Positions 34,000-44,692 of a stretch of DNA of 46,244 nucleotides are shown in pieces. The stretch comes from an uncultured Prevotellaceae bacterium (GTDB taxonomy: Bacteria; Bacteroidota; Bacteroidia; Bacteroidales; Bacteroidaceae): the NCBI GenBank assembly GCA_947170495.1, contig CAMVUB010000019.1:1-46244 (forward strand), written 5' to 3'. Under the pieces are notes generated by a model, which saw only the letters and a program-made list of their open reading frames with translations, had not been told where the DNA came from and searched no databases. Made by a program: the position numbers and the translations under genes. Each line of letters begins with the position of its first letter. The stretch's first letter is position 1.

Positions 34000-34253
34000 G
34001 AATCAACCTTAACGATAACGAAAACCATAGCTATTAAACGCTAAACAAGATTTGGGTCGCTGCGCTCAAAATTAAAGCAAAAATTACGAATAAAATTAAA
34101 ACAAAAATTTTTGTTTCAAATTTTGAGGAACCGAGTAAGCAGTGAGAGCCATGATGCTCGCATCAATGGCCGAGTCGCGTTCGAGGACGACAAAGTCAAT
34201 GAAGTGACGACCAGATTAAAAATTAAACCATAAACCCTAAACCATAAACCAAC
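34000..34253 (+). promoter_or_regulatory. Long leader of the pyrophosphatase mRNA
   Basis: About 250 bp separate promoter and ATG. The first part is A-rich. The dyad GCCATGATG / CATCAATGGC (34149-34170, one bulge) and an 18-codon ATG-to-TGA frame at 34151-34207 overlap each other. The last 40 bp are AAACCATAAACC-type repeats. The leader could hold a cis-regulatory RNA; no known riboswitch is recognised. Confidence 0.35.
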
Positions 34254-36475
<2,222 letters not shown>

Positions 36476-36476
<1 letters not shown>

Positions 36477-36502
36477 CCCCCTGTGGTCCCCCAAGGGGGA
36501 CA
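36476..36502. repeat. GC-rich palindromic element, class 2, intergenic after hppA
   Basis: GTCCCCC-AA-GGGGGAC with a GCCCCCTGTG flank. It begins at the hppA stop and is followed by short CAATGGA and GAAAATT repeats to about 36540. Confidence 0.5.
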
Positions 36503-36551
36503 ATGGACAATGGACAATTAATTGAAAATTGAAAATTGGCAGTGTCATTCT

Positions 36552-36585
36552 ACAGCCTTCCTGAGTCTCTCGGGAAGGCTGTTTT
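36552..36585 (+). terminator. Intrinsic terminator of hppA
   Basis: ACAGCCTTCC and GGAAGGCTGT pair perfectly (10 bp, 11-base loop), followed by TTTT. It is 76 bp downstream of the hppA stop. Confidence 0.8.
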
Positions 36586-36661
36586 GTATGTTTTCAGTCC
36601 ATTTTTCAGTCTTTCCTGACGATTTAACATCTTCTTTAGCGCGCGTGTACAAATAATTATA

Positions 36662-36669
36662 TACTTTTG
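36662..36669 (+). promoter_or_regulatory. -7 box of the rhamnogalacturonan lyase gene
   Basis: TACTTTTG, 36 bp before the ATG, with an AT-rich region upstream. No perfect -33 TTG is seen. Confidence 0.55.
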
Positions 36670-36705
36670 CGGCAAAGAAAATCATTTATCATCATAAACA
36701 GCTCA

Positions 36706-37926
36706 ATGAAAAGACTATTTCTTACAATGATGCTTTGCCTCGTGGCCTCAATGGTCATGATGGCACAGGGCATCAACGGGACTTACTTTTTGAAGAATGT
36801 GGGTACGCAGAAGTTTCTGGCCGCAGGATCCTACTGGGGAACCCATGCTATTGTCAACGAGGTCGGCCTCGACTTCATCCTCGCCTCGTCCAATGGCACA
36901 GTGACGATGGACTCGCAGGTGTCGAACGGCGGCGCAAATAACTTCCTGAACGGCGAGTATGTGGATGGCGCGTCTTTTGGCTGGACTTTCACCTCGACGG
37001 GAAATGGCGCCTACACGATTGGTAATGGCGAGAAGTTCCTGACGGCAGGTTCCGACGGTCTCGTAACGTTGGCCGACAATGCCGCCGCAGCCAACGCCCA
37101 ATGGACGCTGGTCTCGCCCGCCGACCGTCTGGCCTCGCTCAATGCAGCTACCGCTGAGAACAGCGTGGATGCGTCGTTCCTCATCAAGGGTGCCACCTTC
37201 AGCCGCAACGACTCGCGCAATAGTGCGTGGGTACATTCCAAAAGTGGCGGCAACGAGACGGTAGCAGGCCCATCTGCAGAGCGCACGTCCTATGGCTGCG
37301 AATATTGGAACAACACGTTTGACATCTCACAAACTCTGGAGAACCTGCCTGAAGGCATCTATGAGTTCACCATTGCCGGCTACGGCACCAACGGCACCAC
37401 ATACATCTATGCCAACGACACCGAGGCCGCTTTCGTGAATACCGAGGGCGCTGCTGATTTCGGATCTGCCCTCGATGCCATTGCCGCAGGTTCTTATACC
37501 GGCAATACCACCGGCAAGGTGGTATTGTTGGGCAATACGTTGAAGATTGGCGTGAAGCGCACGGAGAACAAGAAACAGGATTGGGCCGTGTTTGACGATG
37601 CACGTCTCATCTATTACGGTCCTGTTACGGCTGATGAATACAAGGCTGACTATCAGGAGACGATGAAGGCTGCCCAGGATGCCCTCAGCGCTGAGGCTTA
37701 TGTCGTGGTGACGGGGGCGGAAAGGACGGCTTTGCAGCAGGCCGTCAACAAATATGCTACGGTTGAGGAGACCGCCGATGGCTACAAGACTGCCATCCTG
37801 GCATTGAAAGATGCCATCGCCTCGTTCAAGGATGCCAAGGACAGCTACGATGCCTTGATCGCCGCTAAGACTGCAATGGAAGGCTTCGACTTCACGGCTT
37901 ATCCCTATGCCTCTGCATCCCGCTAG
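36706..37926 (+). CDS. 5' part of an interrupted PL11 rhamnogalacturonan lyase gene (binding modules)
   Basis: A signal peptide (MKRLFLTMMLCLVASMVMMA) precedes a module that begins 'GINGTYFLKNVGTQKFLAAG' (about 23-150). A carbohydrate-binding-like module follows (about 165-305: 'LPEGIYEFTIAGYGTNGTTY', 'WAVFDDARLIYYG'), then a helical linker. The frame ends in TAG at 37924-37926. It continues in the same frame without another stop into the PL11 part, so this is a single-codon interruption. Start chosen at 36706 because it gives a clean signal peptide behind the -7 box. If the stop is effective, the product is a secreted binding protein without enzyme activity. Confidence 0.8.
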   Translation: MKRLFLTMMLCLVASMVMMAQGINGTYFLKNVGTQKFLAAGSYWGTHAIVNEVGLDFILASSNGTVTMDSQVSNGGANNFLNGEYVDGASFGWTFTSTGNGAYTIGNGEKFLTAGSDGLVTLADNAAAANAQWTLVSPADRLASLNAATAENSVDASFLIKGATFSRNDSRNSAWVHSKSGGNETVAGPSAERTSYGCEYWNNTFDISQTLENLPEGIYEFTIAGYGTNGTTYIYANDTEAAFVNTEGAADFGSALDAIAAGSYTGNTTGKVVLLGNTLKIGVKRTENKKQDWAVFDDARLIYYGPVTADEYKADYQETMKAAQDALSAEAYVVVTGAERTALQQAVNKYATVEETADGYKTAILALKDAIASFKDAKDSYDALIAAKTAMEGFDFTAYPYASASR

Positions 37927-37944
37927 ACGGCAGCCGAGGCCTCT

Positions 37945-40900
37945 TTGCAGGCCGTTGCGGTCAATGCCGCCGATGCCAGGGTGAAGGAGGACGCTATCTA
38001 TAAGGCATATCGTCAGGTAGCCGAGTCGAGCGCCATGCTGGAAGGTGTGGATGGCGCTACCGACTTCACCGCCTATATCACGAATGCAGAGGCTACGCAG
38101 GATATTGCCGCTCCCTGGGCTGTCGTCAAGGGTGAAGGATCAGCTGGCAGCATGGATATCAAGGACAATGAACCTTGGACAGATGGTGAGGGCAGCACCT
38201 CACACAGGTACTTCGACGGCGGCGACTGGGCAGGCCAGGCGTGGGATGTGAGCATGACGCAGGAAGTCCAGCTCCCCAAAGGCCGCTTCCAGCTGACGGT
38301 GAAGAGCCGTGCAGCTACCGAACTCACATCCTTCGTGCTGTTTGCAGGTGAGGCCAGGACGGAGATGTCGCACATAGGCAACGGCGGCGGTCTGTTCGGT
38401 CGTGGTTGGAACGATGCCTCCGTGGTGTTTGAACTTTCCGAGCCTGCCGCTGTCACCATCGGCGTGCAGGGTGTGACAAGCACGCTTCACTCATGGATGT
38501 CGTTCTCCGACTTCCGCCTTGTCTCCTTCGACAAGTTCGAGACGCCTGCCATCGGCGCCAAGGCTGTGAAGGTGACATGGGTGTTGAGTGATGTCGCCGA
38601 TCTGGCTGCCGCAGCCATCACAGGCGACGAAGCCAGTACATCGCTACTCTCAACCTCCTACGCGCAAGGCAATAAGATTGCTACTGTTACAGCCCTTACT
38701 GGCACCAATGCCGATGCCGGTTACGAGCCCGTAGCCTATAACCCGCCATGCGCTGCTTTCACTCCGACAACGAGGGTGGAGGTCGCTACGGCAGGCCACG
38801 ACATCACCTTTGGCATCAAACCGGCAACAGGTCATAAGCTGAAGCTGACACGCGTGAGCTTCGACTGTGTGCGCGTGGGTACCGATGGCGGTGCTGTCAA
38901 TGCTGCTGTGAAGATCCCCAACGGCACCACACAGCAGCTTTCGCCCATCACCATTATGCGCAACAAGATAGACAGCGGGAACCCCACGGGCTATGGCCAC
39001 AATGATTTCCAGATATCCGACCTCATGGTCAGAGATGCCGGTATGCAGTTGGTGTTCTCCATCTACCAGCTCAACGGCACGGACAATGCCAATCCCAAGT
39101 CGATGGCATTCCGCAATGTGGTGGTAGAAGGTGTGATGGACGAGGAGGTTCTCGATGTTTCTTATTTCCTTTCAGACCTCACCTGTAAGGTAAAGACGGG
39201 TGCTGAAGACGCATCCACCGTCAGCCTCTATGATTTGGTGAAGGGCCTGAAGAACGGACAAAGTACACGTTTTGACAGCAAGCTCTATGCCCATCCCACC
39301 GACTTCGCAGCCACCCTGCAGCCCGCGTTAGGACAGGGCTATGACGTAGCTACGTTCTATGACGCAGACTCCAAGACCCTTAGTGTAAACGTCAGAAGCG
39401 CAGGTGTGAACCTGCTCGGTTTCACCGTCACATTCTCTGTCACCAATCGTCCGCCCCGTGGTGAGGCACAGGCGCTGAAGCGTGGACTGATGGCTCTGCA
39501 CCAGTCATCGGGCAACCTCGTGTCGTGGCGTGCACGCAAGAGCGACACACGTAACTACAAGTTCAAACTCTACCGTGGCACCTCGGCTGCCTCTCAGACT
39601 TCAAAGGTGAACAGCGGCAACTTCATCATGGGAAAAACCAACTTCCTGGATAGCGGCGCCGCTGCCGGCAACTACTACAAGCTGGAAGTATATGATGATC
39701 AGAATCAGATCGTGGAGACGGAGGTGAGCGGCCCCACATGGGACGGGCAGGTCAAATATATCACCTTGCAGGGTGGCGCGCCCATCGACCCCACGTCGGC
39801 CAAGGCCACCTACACACCCAACGATGCCTCGTTCTGCGACATGGACGGCGACGGCGAGTATGACATCATCCTGAAGTGGGCTCCATCCAACGAGAAGGAT
39901 GCTGCCAGCAACGGCACCACGTCGCCCGCTTTCTACGCATGCTACAAGCTCGACGGCACGCGCCTGTGGATGCTCCATACGGGACAGAACATGTTTAACT
40001 CGGCTCACACCACGCCTTTCGTGGCATGGGACCTTGACGGCGACGGCTACGGCGAGTTCATGGTGAAGACGGCTCCAGGTGCCATTGACGGTTTGGGCAA
40101 TTATGTGCTCCTTGGCAATGATGATCCCAATGAAGACCTGAAGAGTGGTCGTGGAAAGCAGGATCACGGGTCGGAATATATTACGGTGTTTGACGGTATC
40201 ACGGGTGCCGAGCTGGAGACGGTCAGATACCACACTGCCTATGGCGATGTCTCGACCGACTTCTGGGGCGACAGCAAGCAGAATCGCTCCGAGCGCTATC
40301 TGGCCGGCATCGCATGGCTGAGCGGCGAGGACGAGAATCCTTCGGCCATCTTCGCACGCGGATATTACAGTGGTTGCAACATCGGAGCCTACGATTGGGA
40401 TGGCGCCAGCCTGACGCTGCGCTGGCTGCATCGCGGAACATCTGCCAATGCGGGTACGGTGACATACGCTGACGGCACGGTGAAAAACCTGAGCAAGTCG
40501 GTCTATGGCGAAGGTGCGCACTCGTTCTCGGTGGGCGACGTGACGGGCGACGGCAAGCAAGAGATTACCTACGGTTCGGGCGCCCTGAATGCCGATGGAA
40601 CTACACTCTACCGTACCGGGCTGGGCCATGGCGATGCCACGCATCTGGGCGACTTCATCCCCTCACGCCCTGGACAGGAATTCTTCATGGCACATGAGAA
40701 AGGAGATTTTGGCGTGGATCTGCGCGATGCCCGTACGGGCGAAATTCTCGTGCGCCAAAAGGCTGGGAGTGACACGGGTCGCGGCCTGATGGCCCATTTC
40801 AACCCCGAGGCTGAGGATGCCTATTTCATGAGCAGCGCAACAGGCATGAAGATGTTCGATGCCCAGGGTAACGAGGTGACCGAAACGAGCACTGGCAGCA

Positions 40901-41919
40901 GTGGAGCGTCCATCAACAACCGTATCTTCTGGAACGGCACACTGGCCGACGACTATTATGACAAGAGCTATCTGGCGGTCTTTAATCCACAGACCATGCA
41001 GCTCGACCGTCAGCAGGTGAACGGCACCTGGTACACTTTCGGCAACCTCAACAACAGCTCGAAGAACAACCCCTGCGTGCTGGGCGACCTGCTGGGTGAC
41101 TGGCGCGAGGAAATCGTTAACTGGACACAATCGGGCAACGATTACCAACTCGTCATCAACGCCACCAACTACCAGACCGACTACACCTTCCCACATCTGA
41201 TGGACGACTACGCCTACCGTGCCCAGCTCATTGCCCAGAACAGTGTCTATAACCAGCCGCCTCACGTGAGCTACGACCCGCGTACCGAAAAGACAATTGT
41301 GCCCGAGACATTCGAGGTAGATCCCGGTACGACGAAGGCAGAGCGTTTCTGGGGTGCTTTCTACACCACCTATCCCGTCATTATCCCAGCGGGTGTCCAA
41401 GCCTGGTCCGTGACGAACCGTGTTGTAAGCGACAATGCAGACACCCTGAAAGTGTCGGCTCTGGCTGTGGGTAAGATTATTCCCGCAGGCCGTGCCGTCA
41501 TCTTCAACTCAAAGACTGCTGCACCAAAGTTCGTGCCTACCTCGCTGAGTTCTACCGCATCGGTCAGCAGCACCTATGCCAAAGGCTTCTACTGCGACTC
41601 GCTCTTGACCGATACAGATGATGGTAAATGCATCTACGAGTTCCGCGACGGTGACCGCGGCCCCGGCTTCTACCGCACTTATGGCGAGAAAGTCATTCCT
41701 GGCGGCAATGCCTATGCCATCTTCGGTACAGCCACGCAGCCCGGAAGTGACAGCTATGTGATGGGTCGGCTGTACAATGCCTTCATCGCCACAGGCGTCA
41801 CCACAATAGAAGAGGGACTGCGTCATGAGGATGCCATCTACGACATCACGGGCATACGCCTGTCGAAGGAACCCGCCCGAGGCATCTTCATCAAAGGCGG
41901 CCAAAAGTATGTAAAATAG
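37945..41919 (+). CDS. 3' part of the interrupted gene: PL11 rhamnogalacturonan lyase domain and sorting-type tail
   Basis: In frame with the upstream piece. After a helical segment and beta modules ('GGDWAGQAWDVSMTQEVQLP'), the PL11 catalytic region starts near residue 505 of this piece: 'LKRGLMALHQSSGNLVSWRA', 'DASFCDMDGDGEYDIILKW', 'AHTTPFVAWDLDGDGYGEFM', 'GEGAHSFSVGDVTGDGKQEI', 'GHGDATHLGDFIPSRPGQEF' and 'LGDLLGDWREEIV'. These Asp/Gly-rich repeats bind Ca2+ in YesW-type lyases, which cleave rhamnogalacturonan I by beta-elimination. The tail 'GIFIKGGQKYVK' resembles that of other exported proteins here. The first ATG-like start at 37945 lacks a signal peptide, so without read-through the lyase would not be exported. 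Confidence 0.85.
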   Translation: MQAVAVNAADARVKEDAIYKAYRQVAESSAMLEGVDGATDFTAYITNAEATQDIAAPWAVVKGEGSAGSMDIKDNEPWTDGEGSTSHRYFDGGDWAGQAWDVSMTQEVQLPKGRFQLTVKSRAATELTSFVLFAGEARTEMSHIGNGGGLFGRGWNDASVVFELSEPAAVTIGVQGVTSTLHSWMSFSDFRLVSFDKFETPAIGAKAVKVTWVLSDVADLAAAAITGDEASTSLLSTSYAQGNKIATVTALTGTNADAGYEPVAYNPPCAAFTPTTRVEVATAGHDITFGIKPATGHKLKLTRVSFDCVRVGTDGGAVNAAVKIPNGTTQQLSPITIMRNKIDSGNPTGYGHNDFQISDLMVRDAGMQLVFSIYQLNGTDNANPKSMAFRNVVVEGVMDEEVLDVSYFLSDLTCKVKTGAEDASTVSLYDLVKGLKNGQSTRFDSKLYAHPTDFAATLQPALGQGYDVATFYDADSKTLSVNVRSAGVNLLGFTVTFSVTNRPPRGEAQALKRGLMALHQSSGNLVSWRARKSDTRNYKFKLYRGTSAASQTSKVNSGNFIMGKTNFLDSGAAAGNYYKLEVYDDQNQIVETEVSGPTWDGQVKYITLQGGAPIDPTSAKATYTPNDASFCDMDGDGEYDIILKWAPSNEKDAASNGTTSPAFYACYKLDGTRLWMLHTGQNMFNSAHTTPFVAWDLDGDGYGEFMVKTAPGAIDGLGNYVLLGNDDPNEDLKSGRGKQDHGSEYITVFDGITGAELETVRYHTAYGDVSTDFWGDSKQNRSERYLAGIAWLSGEDENPSAIFARGYYSGCNIGAYDWDGASLTLRWLHRGTSANAGTVTYADGTVKNLSKSVYGEGAHSFSVGDVTGDGKQEITYGSGALNADGTTLYRTGLGHGDATHLGDFIPSRPGQEFFMAHEKGDFGVDLRDARTGEILVRQKAGSDTGRGLMAHFNPEAEDAYFMSSATGMKMFDAQGNEVTETSTGSSGASINNRIFWNGTLADDYYDKSYLAVFNPQTMQLDRQQVNGTWYTFGNLNNSSKNNPCVLGDLLGDWREEIVNWTQSGNDYQLVINATNYQTDYTFPHLMDDYAYRAQLIAQNSVYNQPPHVSYDPRTEKTIVPETFEVDPGTTKAERFWGAFYTTYPVIIPAGVQAWSVTNRVVSDNADTLKVSALAVGKIIPAGRAVIFNSKTAAPKFVPTSLSSTASVSSTYAKGFYCDSLLTDTDDGKCIYEFRDGDRGPGFYRTYGEKVIPGGNAYAIFGTATQPGSDSYVMGRLYNAFIATGVTTIEEGLRHEDAIYDITGIRLSKEPARGIFIKGGQKYVK

Positions 41920-42017
41920 CCAATCGCCTCGGCTCCCACGTAGGAATCTATAACTACTAGAACTTCGGCAACCTCTACACCACCAGCCCCAAGGACTTCT
42001 TCGTCAAATCACGATAA
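41916..42017 (+). pseudogene. C-terminal scrap of another gene with an internal TAG
   Basis: In a frame different from the lyase, bases from 41916 read 'IANRLGSHVGIYNY', a TAG (41958-41960), then 'NFGNLYTTSPKDFFVKSR' and a TAA at 42015-42017. The text reads like the end of a secreted protein, and the aromatic-rich pattern is unlike random translation. It overlaps the end of the glycosyltransferase gene. It may be what remains of a second pectin-degradation gene; that is an inference. Confidence 0.35.
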
Positions 42018-43115
42018 CTGCGCGAAGGTTTTGCGGGCGCGGAGGTGGTAGGCGACGAGGAGGCTGGGGAGGGACTGCTCGGGGATGGGGTCGAGGGTGG
42101 TGGCGGCGAGGTTGGCGCGACGGTCGGCGGTGAAGTCTGCCTTGATGCGACGGAACTCGCGACGGGCCTGCCAGACGGCTTTGAAGCTGCGTGCTTCGCC
42201 CTTCATGAGGAAGAGGAGTGAGGCGAGGGCGTCGAGCCAGAAGCGGATAAAGAAGACGCGGCGCAGGCGACGCTCGGGGAGGTTCTTGTAGAGGAGCAGG
42301 AGGTTGTTGCGGAAGTTCAGGAAGGTCTTACGGGGATTCTCCTTAGGCAGTGTGCCGCCACCGACGTGATAGACGACGGCCTGCGGCACGCAGACGATGC
42401 GGTGGCCGCGCGCACGCAGACGCCAGCAGAGGTCGATCTCCTCCTGATGGGCGAAGAAGCGGCCGTCGAGGCCTCCGACTTCCCAGAACAGTTGGGCACG
42501 GATGAGCAGGGCGGCGCCTGTAGCCCAGAAGATGTCGGCCACGCTGTCGTACTGCCCGCGGTCTTCCTCGACGGTCTCGAAGATGCGGCCGCGACAGTAG
42601 GGATAGCCCAGCGCGTCGAGGTAGCCGCCCGCAGCTCCGGCATATTCGAAATGGGTGCGTGTATGCTCAGCCCGAAGCTTGGGCTGGCAGGCGGCGACAT
42701 CGGGGTGAGCCTCCATATAGTCCAACATGGGCTGCAGCCACCCCGCAGGTGTCTCCACATCAGAGTTCAAAAGGAGATAATAGTCATAGCCCTCTCCCAC
42801 TCTGCGCAACGATTGATTATATCCGTCGGCGAAACCATAGTTACAGTCGAGACGAATCACTTCAATCTCCGCGAACTCCGCTGCTAAAACATTAAGGGAG
42901 TCATCCGTAGAGGCGTTATCCGCCACGATGATATCAGCCAACGACGACGGGGTGTTGGCGAGCACAGAAGGGAGGAAACGACGAAGCATAGCAGCACCGT
43001 TCCAGTTGAGGATGACGATAGCTACAGACCCACCCCCCTGCCCCTCCCTTGTAAGGAGGGGAGTAGAATCATTCTGTAATTGAGGATTCTGGGTAATAAC
43101 TGGAGTTTCTATCAT
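42009..43115 (-). CDS. Family 2 glycosyltransferase, 368 aa
   Basis: The GT-A fold starts near residue 32 with 'VAIVILNWNGAAMLRRFLPS'. 'IIVADNASTDDSL' follows, then 'GFADGYNQSL' and the DxD-like 'LLLNSDVETPAGWLQPMLDY'. 'FWATGAALLIRAQLF' and 'FFAHQEEIDLCWRLRARGHR' are typical of rhamnosyltransferase-like GT2 enzymes. It probably transfers a nucleotide-activated sugar in cell-surface polysaccharide synthesis on the cytoplasmic side. The first ~31 residues are extra and are largely encoded by a GC-rich palindrome ('STPLLTREGQGGG'). It lies 26 bp after mtaB in the same direction, probably co-transcribed. Confidence 0.88.
   Translation of the reverse strand: MIETPVITQNPQLQNDSTPLLTREGQGGGSVAIVILNWNGAAMLRRFLPSVLANTPSSLADIIVADNASTDDSLNVLAAEFAEIEVIRLDCNYGFADGYNQSLRRVGEGYDYYLLLNSDVETPAGWLQPMLDYMEAHPDVAACQPKLRAEHTRTHFEYAGAAGGYLDALGYPYCRGRIFETVEEDRGQYDSVADIFWATGAALLIRAQLFWEVGGLDGRFFAHQEEIDLCWRLRARGHRIVCVPQAVVYHVGGGTLPKENPRKTFLNFRNNLLLLYKNLPERRLRRVFFIRFWLDALASLLFLMKGEARSFKAVWQARREFRRIKADFTADRRANLAATTLDPIPEQSLPSLLVAYHLRARKTFAQLS
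43027..43065. repeat. GC-rich palindromic element, class 1, in the 5' end of the glycosyltransferase gene
   Basis: Inverse of 43131-43169, identical at 36 of 39 positions. The two copies face each other across the mtaB/glycosyltransferase junction and could pair in the mRNA. Confidence 0.75.
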
Positions 43116-43130
43116 AATCTTGTCGGTATT

Positions 43131-43169
43131 TACTCCCCGCCCTACAAGGGAGGGGCAGGGGGGAGGGTC
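43131..43169. repeat. GC-rich palindromic element, class 1, at the 3' end of mtaB
   Basis: It covers the mtaB stop codon and encodes the last residues 'LPPAPPL'. Its partner is at 43027-43065. Confidence 0.75.
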
Positions 43170-44449
43170 TTTAATGCTGTCTGGTCTTCATTCCAGGCAG
43201 TGAGGCGGAGGGGAAGGATCGTATTATCTACTCCCTGACCGCGATATTCCACTTTGATATAGTTGTCGGTGAAGCCGTTGTAGAGGCCTGGGGTGCGGGA
43301 GTGCTCGAGGAGCACGGGGCGCGTGGTGCCGAGGTAGTGGTCGTAGAAGGCACGGAGCTTCTCGTCGCTGATGGCGAGGAGGCGCTGGCTGCGGGCGTGC
43401 TTCTCCTCGGGGCTCACGACATGGGGGATGCGCAGGGCGGCAGTGCCAGGGCGCTCGCTGTAGCTGAAGACATGGAGCTGCGAGACGGGCAGCGACTGTA
43501 TGAAGCGCTCGGCCTCATCGAAGAGGGCGGGCGTCTCGCCACGCGTGCCCACGATGACATCGACACCGATGAAGGCATCGGGCATCAGCTCGCGCACGCG
43601 CGATACCTTATTATAAAAGAGGGCTGTGTCGTAGCGACGGTGCATCAGCCGCAGCACCTCATCGCTGCCCGACTGCAGGGGGATATGGAAATGCGGCATG
43701 AAGGCGCGGCTCTGGGCGCAGAACTGCAGGATCTCATCGGTCAGCAGGTTGGGCTCGATGCTGGAGATGCGATAGCGCTCGATGCCCTCGACGGTGTCCA
43801 AGGCGCGGAGCAGGTCGAGGAAGGACTCGCCCGTGGTGCGCCCGAAGTCGCCGATGTTAACGCCCGTGAGGACGATCTCCTTGCCGCCCTCGGCGGCAGC
43901 CTGCCGAGCCTGGGCGACGAGCGAGGCGATGCTGCCGTTGCGACTGCGACCGCGGGCGAAGGGGATGGTGCAGTAGGTGCAGAAATAATTGCAGCCGTCC
44001 TGCACCTTCAGGAAGTAGCGGGTGCGGTCGCCGCAGGAACAGCTGGGCACGAAGTTCTCTTCAGCGGCGCCAGTCGGCGCCGCTGAAGAGAACTTCGTCA
44101 AATATTCCACTATCCTACCCTTCTCATTCTGGCTGAGGACGAGGGTGACGCCGGGGATGGCGCGCACCTCGTCGGGTTTGAGCTGGGCGTAGCAACCGAC
44201 GACGATGACCGTGGCGCCGGGGTGCTGACGGACGAGCTTATGGATGGCCTGGCGACATTTGTGGTCGGCCACCTCTGTGACGCTGCATGTGTTGACGATG
44301 CAGATGTCCGCCACCTCACCTTTTCGCACCTTCCTCACGCCGACCTCCTCCAGCTGACGGGCGATGGTGGAGGTCTCGGCAAAGTTCAGCTTGCAACCTA
44401 AGGTGAAATAGGCAGCCTTCTTTCCTTGTAGTGGCAGATCGGGATTCAT
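43142..44449 (-). CDS. mtaB: tRNA N6-threonylcarbamoyladenosine (t6A37) methylthiotransferase MtaB, 435 aa
   Basis: The enzyme converts t6A at position 37 of tRNAs to ms2t6A. The N-terminal UPF0004 domain has its three cluster Cys in 'TLGCKLNFAE', 'VNTCSVTEVADHKCRQ' and 'VVGCYAQLKP'. The radical-SAM motif 'DGCNYFCTYCTIPFARGRSR' starts near residue 153, and a TRAM-like end follows ('TDNYIKVEY'). Length is normal for the family. The linker between the two domains (residues 118-134, 'KFSSAAPTGAAEENFV') is encoded by a perfect 23-bp inverted repeat. The C-terminus runs into a GC-rich palindromic element. Start ATG at 44447-44449, behind a TACCTTTG -7 box. Confidence 0.92.
   Translation of the reverse strand: MNPDLPLQGKKAAYFTLGCKLNFAETSTIARQLEEVGVRKVRKGEVADICIVNTCSVTEVADHKCRQAIHKLVRQHPGATVIVVGCYAQLKPDEVRAIPGVTLVLSQNEKGRIVEYLTKFSSAAPTGAAEENFVPSCSCGDRTRYFLKVQDGCNYFCTYCTIPFARGRSRNGSIASLVAQARQAAAEGGKEIVLTGVNIGDFGRTTGESFLDLLRALDTVEGIERYRISSIEPNLLTDEILQFCAQSRAFMPHFHIPLQSGSDEVLRLMHRRYDTALFYNKVSRVRELMPDAFIGVDVIVGTRGETPALFDEAERFIQSLPVSQLHVFSYSERPGTAALRIPHVVSPEEKHARSQRLLAISDEKLRAFYDHYLGTTRPVLLEHSRTPGLYNGFTDNYIKVEYRGQGVDNTILPLRLTAWNEDQTALKTLPPAPPL
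44049..44098. repeat. Perfect 23-bp inverted repeat inside mtaB
   Basis: Arms 44049-44071 and 44076-44098 are exact complements around the 4-base loop AGTC. The inner part of the left arm is CTCTTCAGCGGCGCC. It is in frame and stop-free on the coding strand. Confidence 0.9.
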
Positions 44450-44471
44450 GCTTGTTTTTCGTTTTCGAGTG

Positions 44472-44479
44472 CAAAGGTA
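44472..44479 (-). promoter_or_regulatory. -7 box of mtaB
   Basis: TACCTTTG on the minus strand, 22 bp before the ATG. Confidence 0.5.
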
Positions 44480-44630
44480 CTACTTTTCTGTCTGATAGCC
44501 GTCAAGAAGCGAAAATTTAACATTTCAATACATATTTGATTATGAGCTACTTGCATGCTTTTGCAAAAAAAAGTTCAAAAAAAGTTGAAAAAAAGTTGAT
44601 AAAAAAAGAACAACGTATTCAAAAAGTCCG

Positions 44631-44638
44631 TACCTTTG
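44631..44638 (+). promoter_or_regulatory. -7 box of the small lipoprotein gene
   Basis: TACCTTTG followed by a 54-bp A-rich leader. The 44480-44630 stretch before it is AT-rich (A-runs around 44565-44610) and holds no gene. Confidence 0.6.
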
Positions 44639-44692
44639 CACCGTTTTAAGAAGCAATTGATTGTTTTACAGATTTAAAAAGCAAAAAAGAAA

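Noticed and set aside
34151..34207. 18-codon leader peptide before hppA as a called gene
   Set aside because: It is short, has no clear initiation context and no recognisable attenuation signal. It is mentioned only as a possibility.
37924..41960. Reassignment of TAG to an amino acid
   Set aside because: Two TAG codons interrupt coherent text, but hppA, the esterase and the lyase itself end in TAG. General recoding is therefore excluded; mutation or error is simpler.
44450..44692. tRNA or other structured RNA in the AT-rich gap
   Set aside because: No cloverleaf, no CCA-flanked acceptor stem and no conserved RNA motif was seen; only promoter signals and A-runs.
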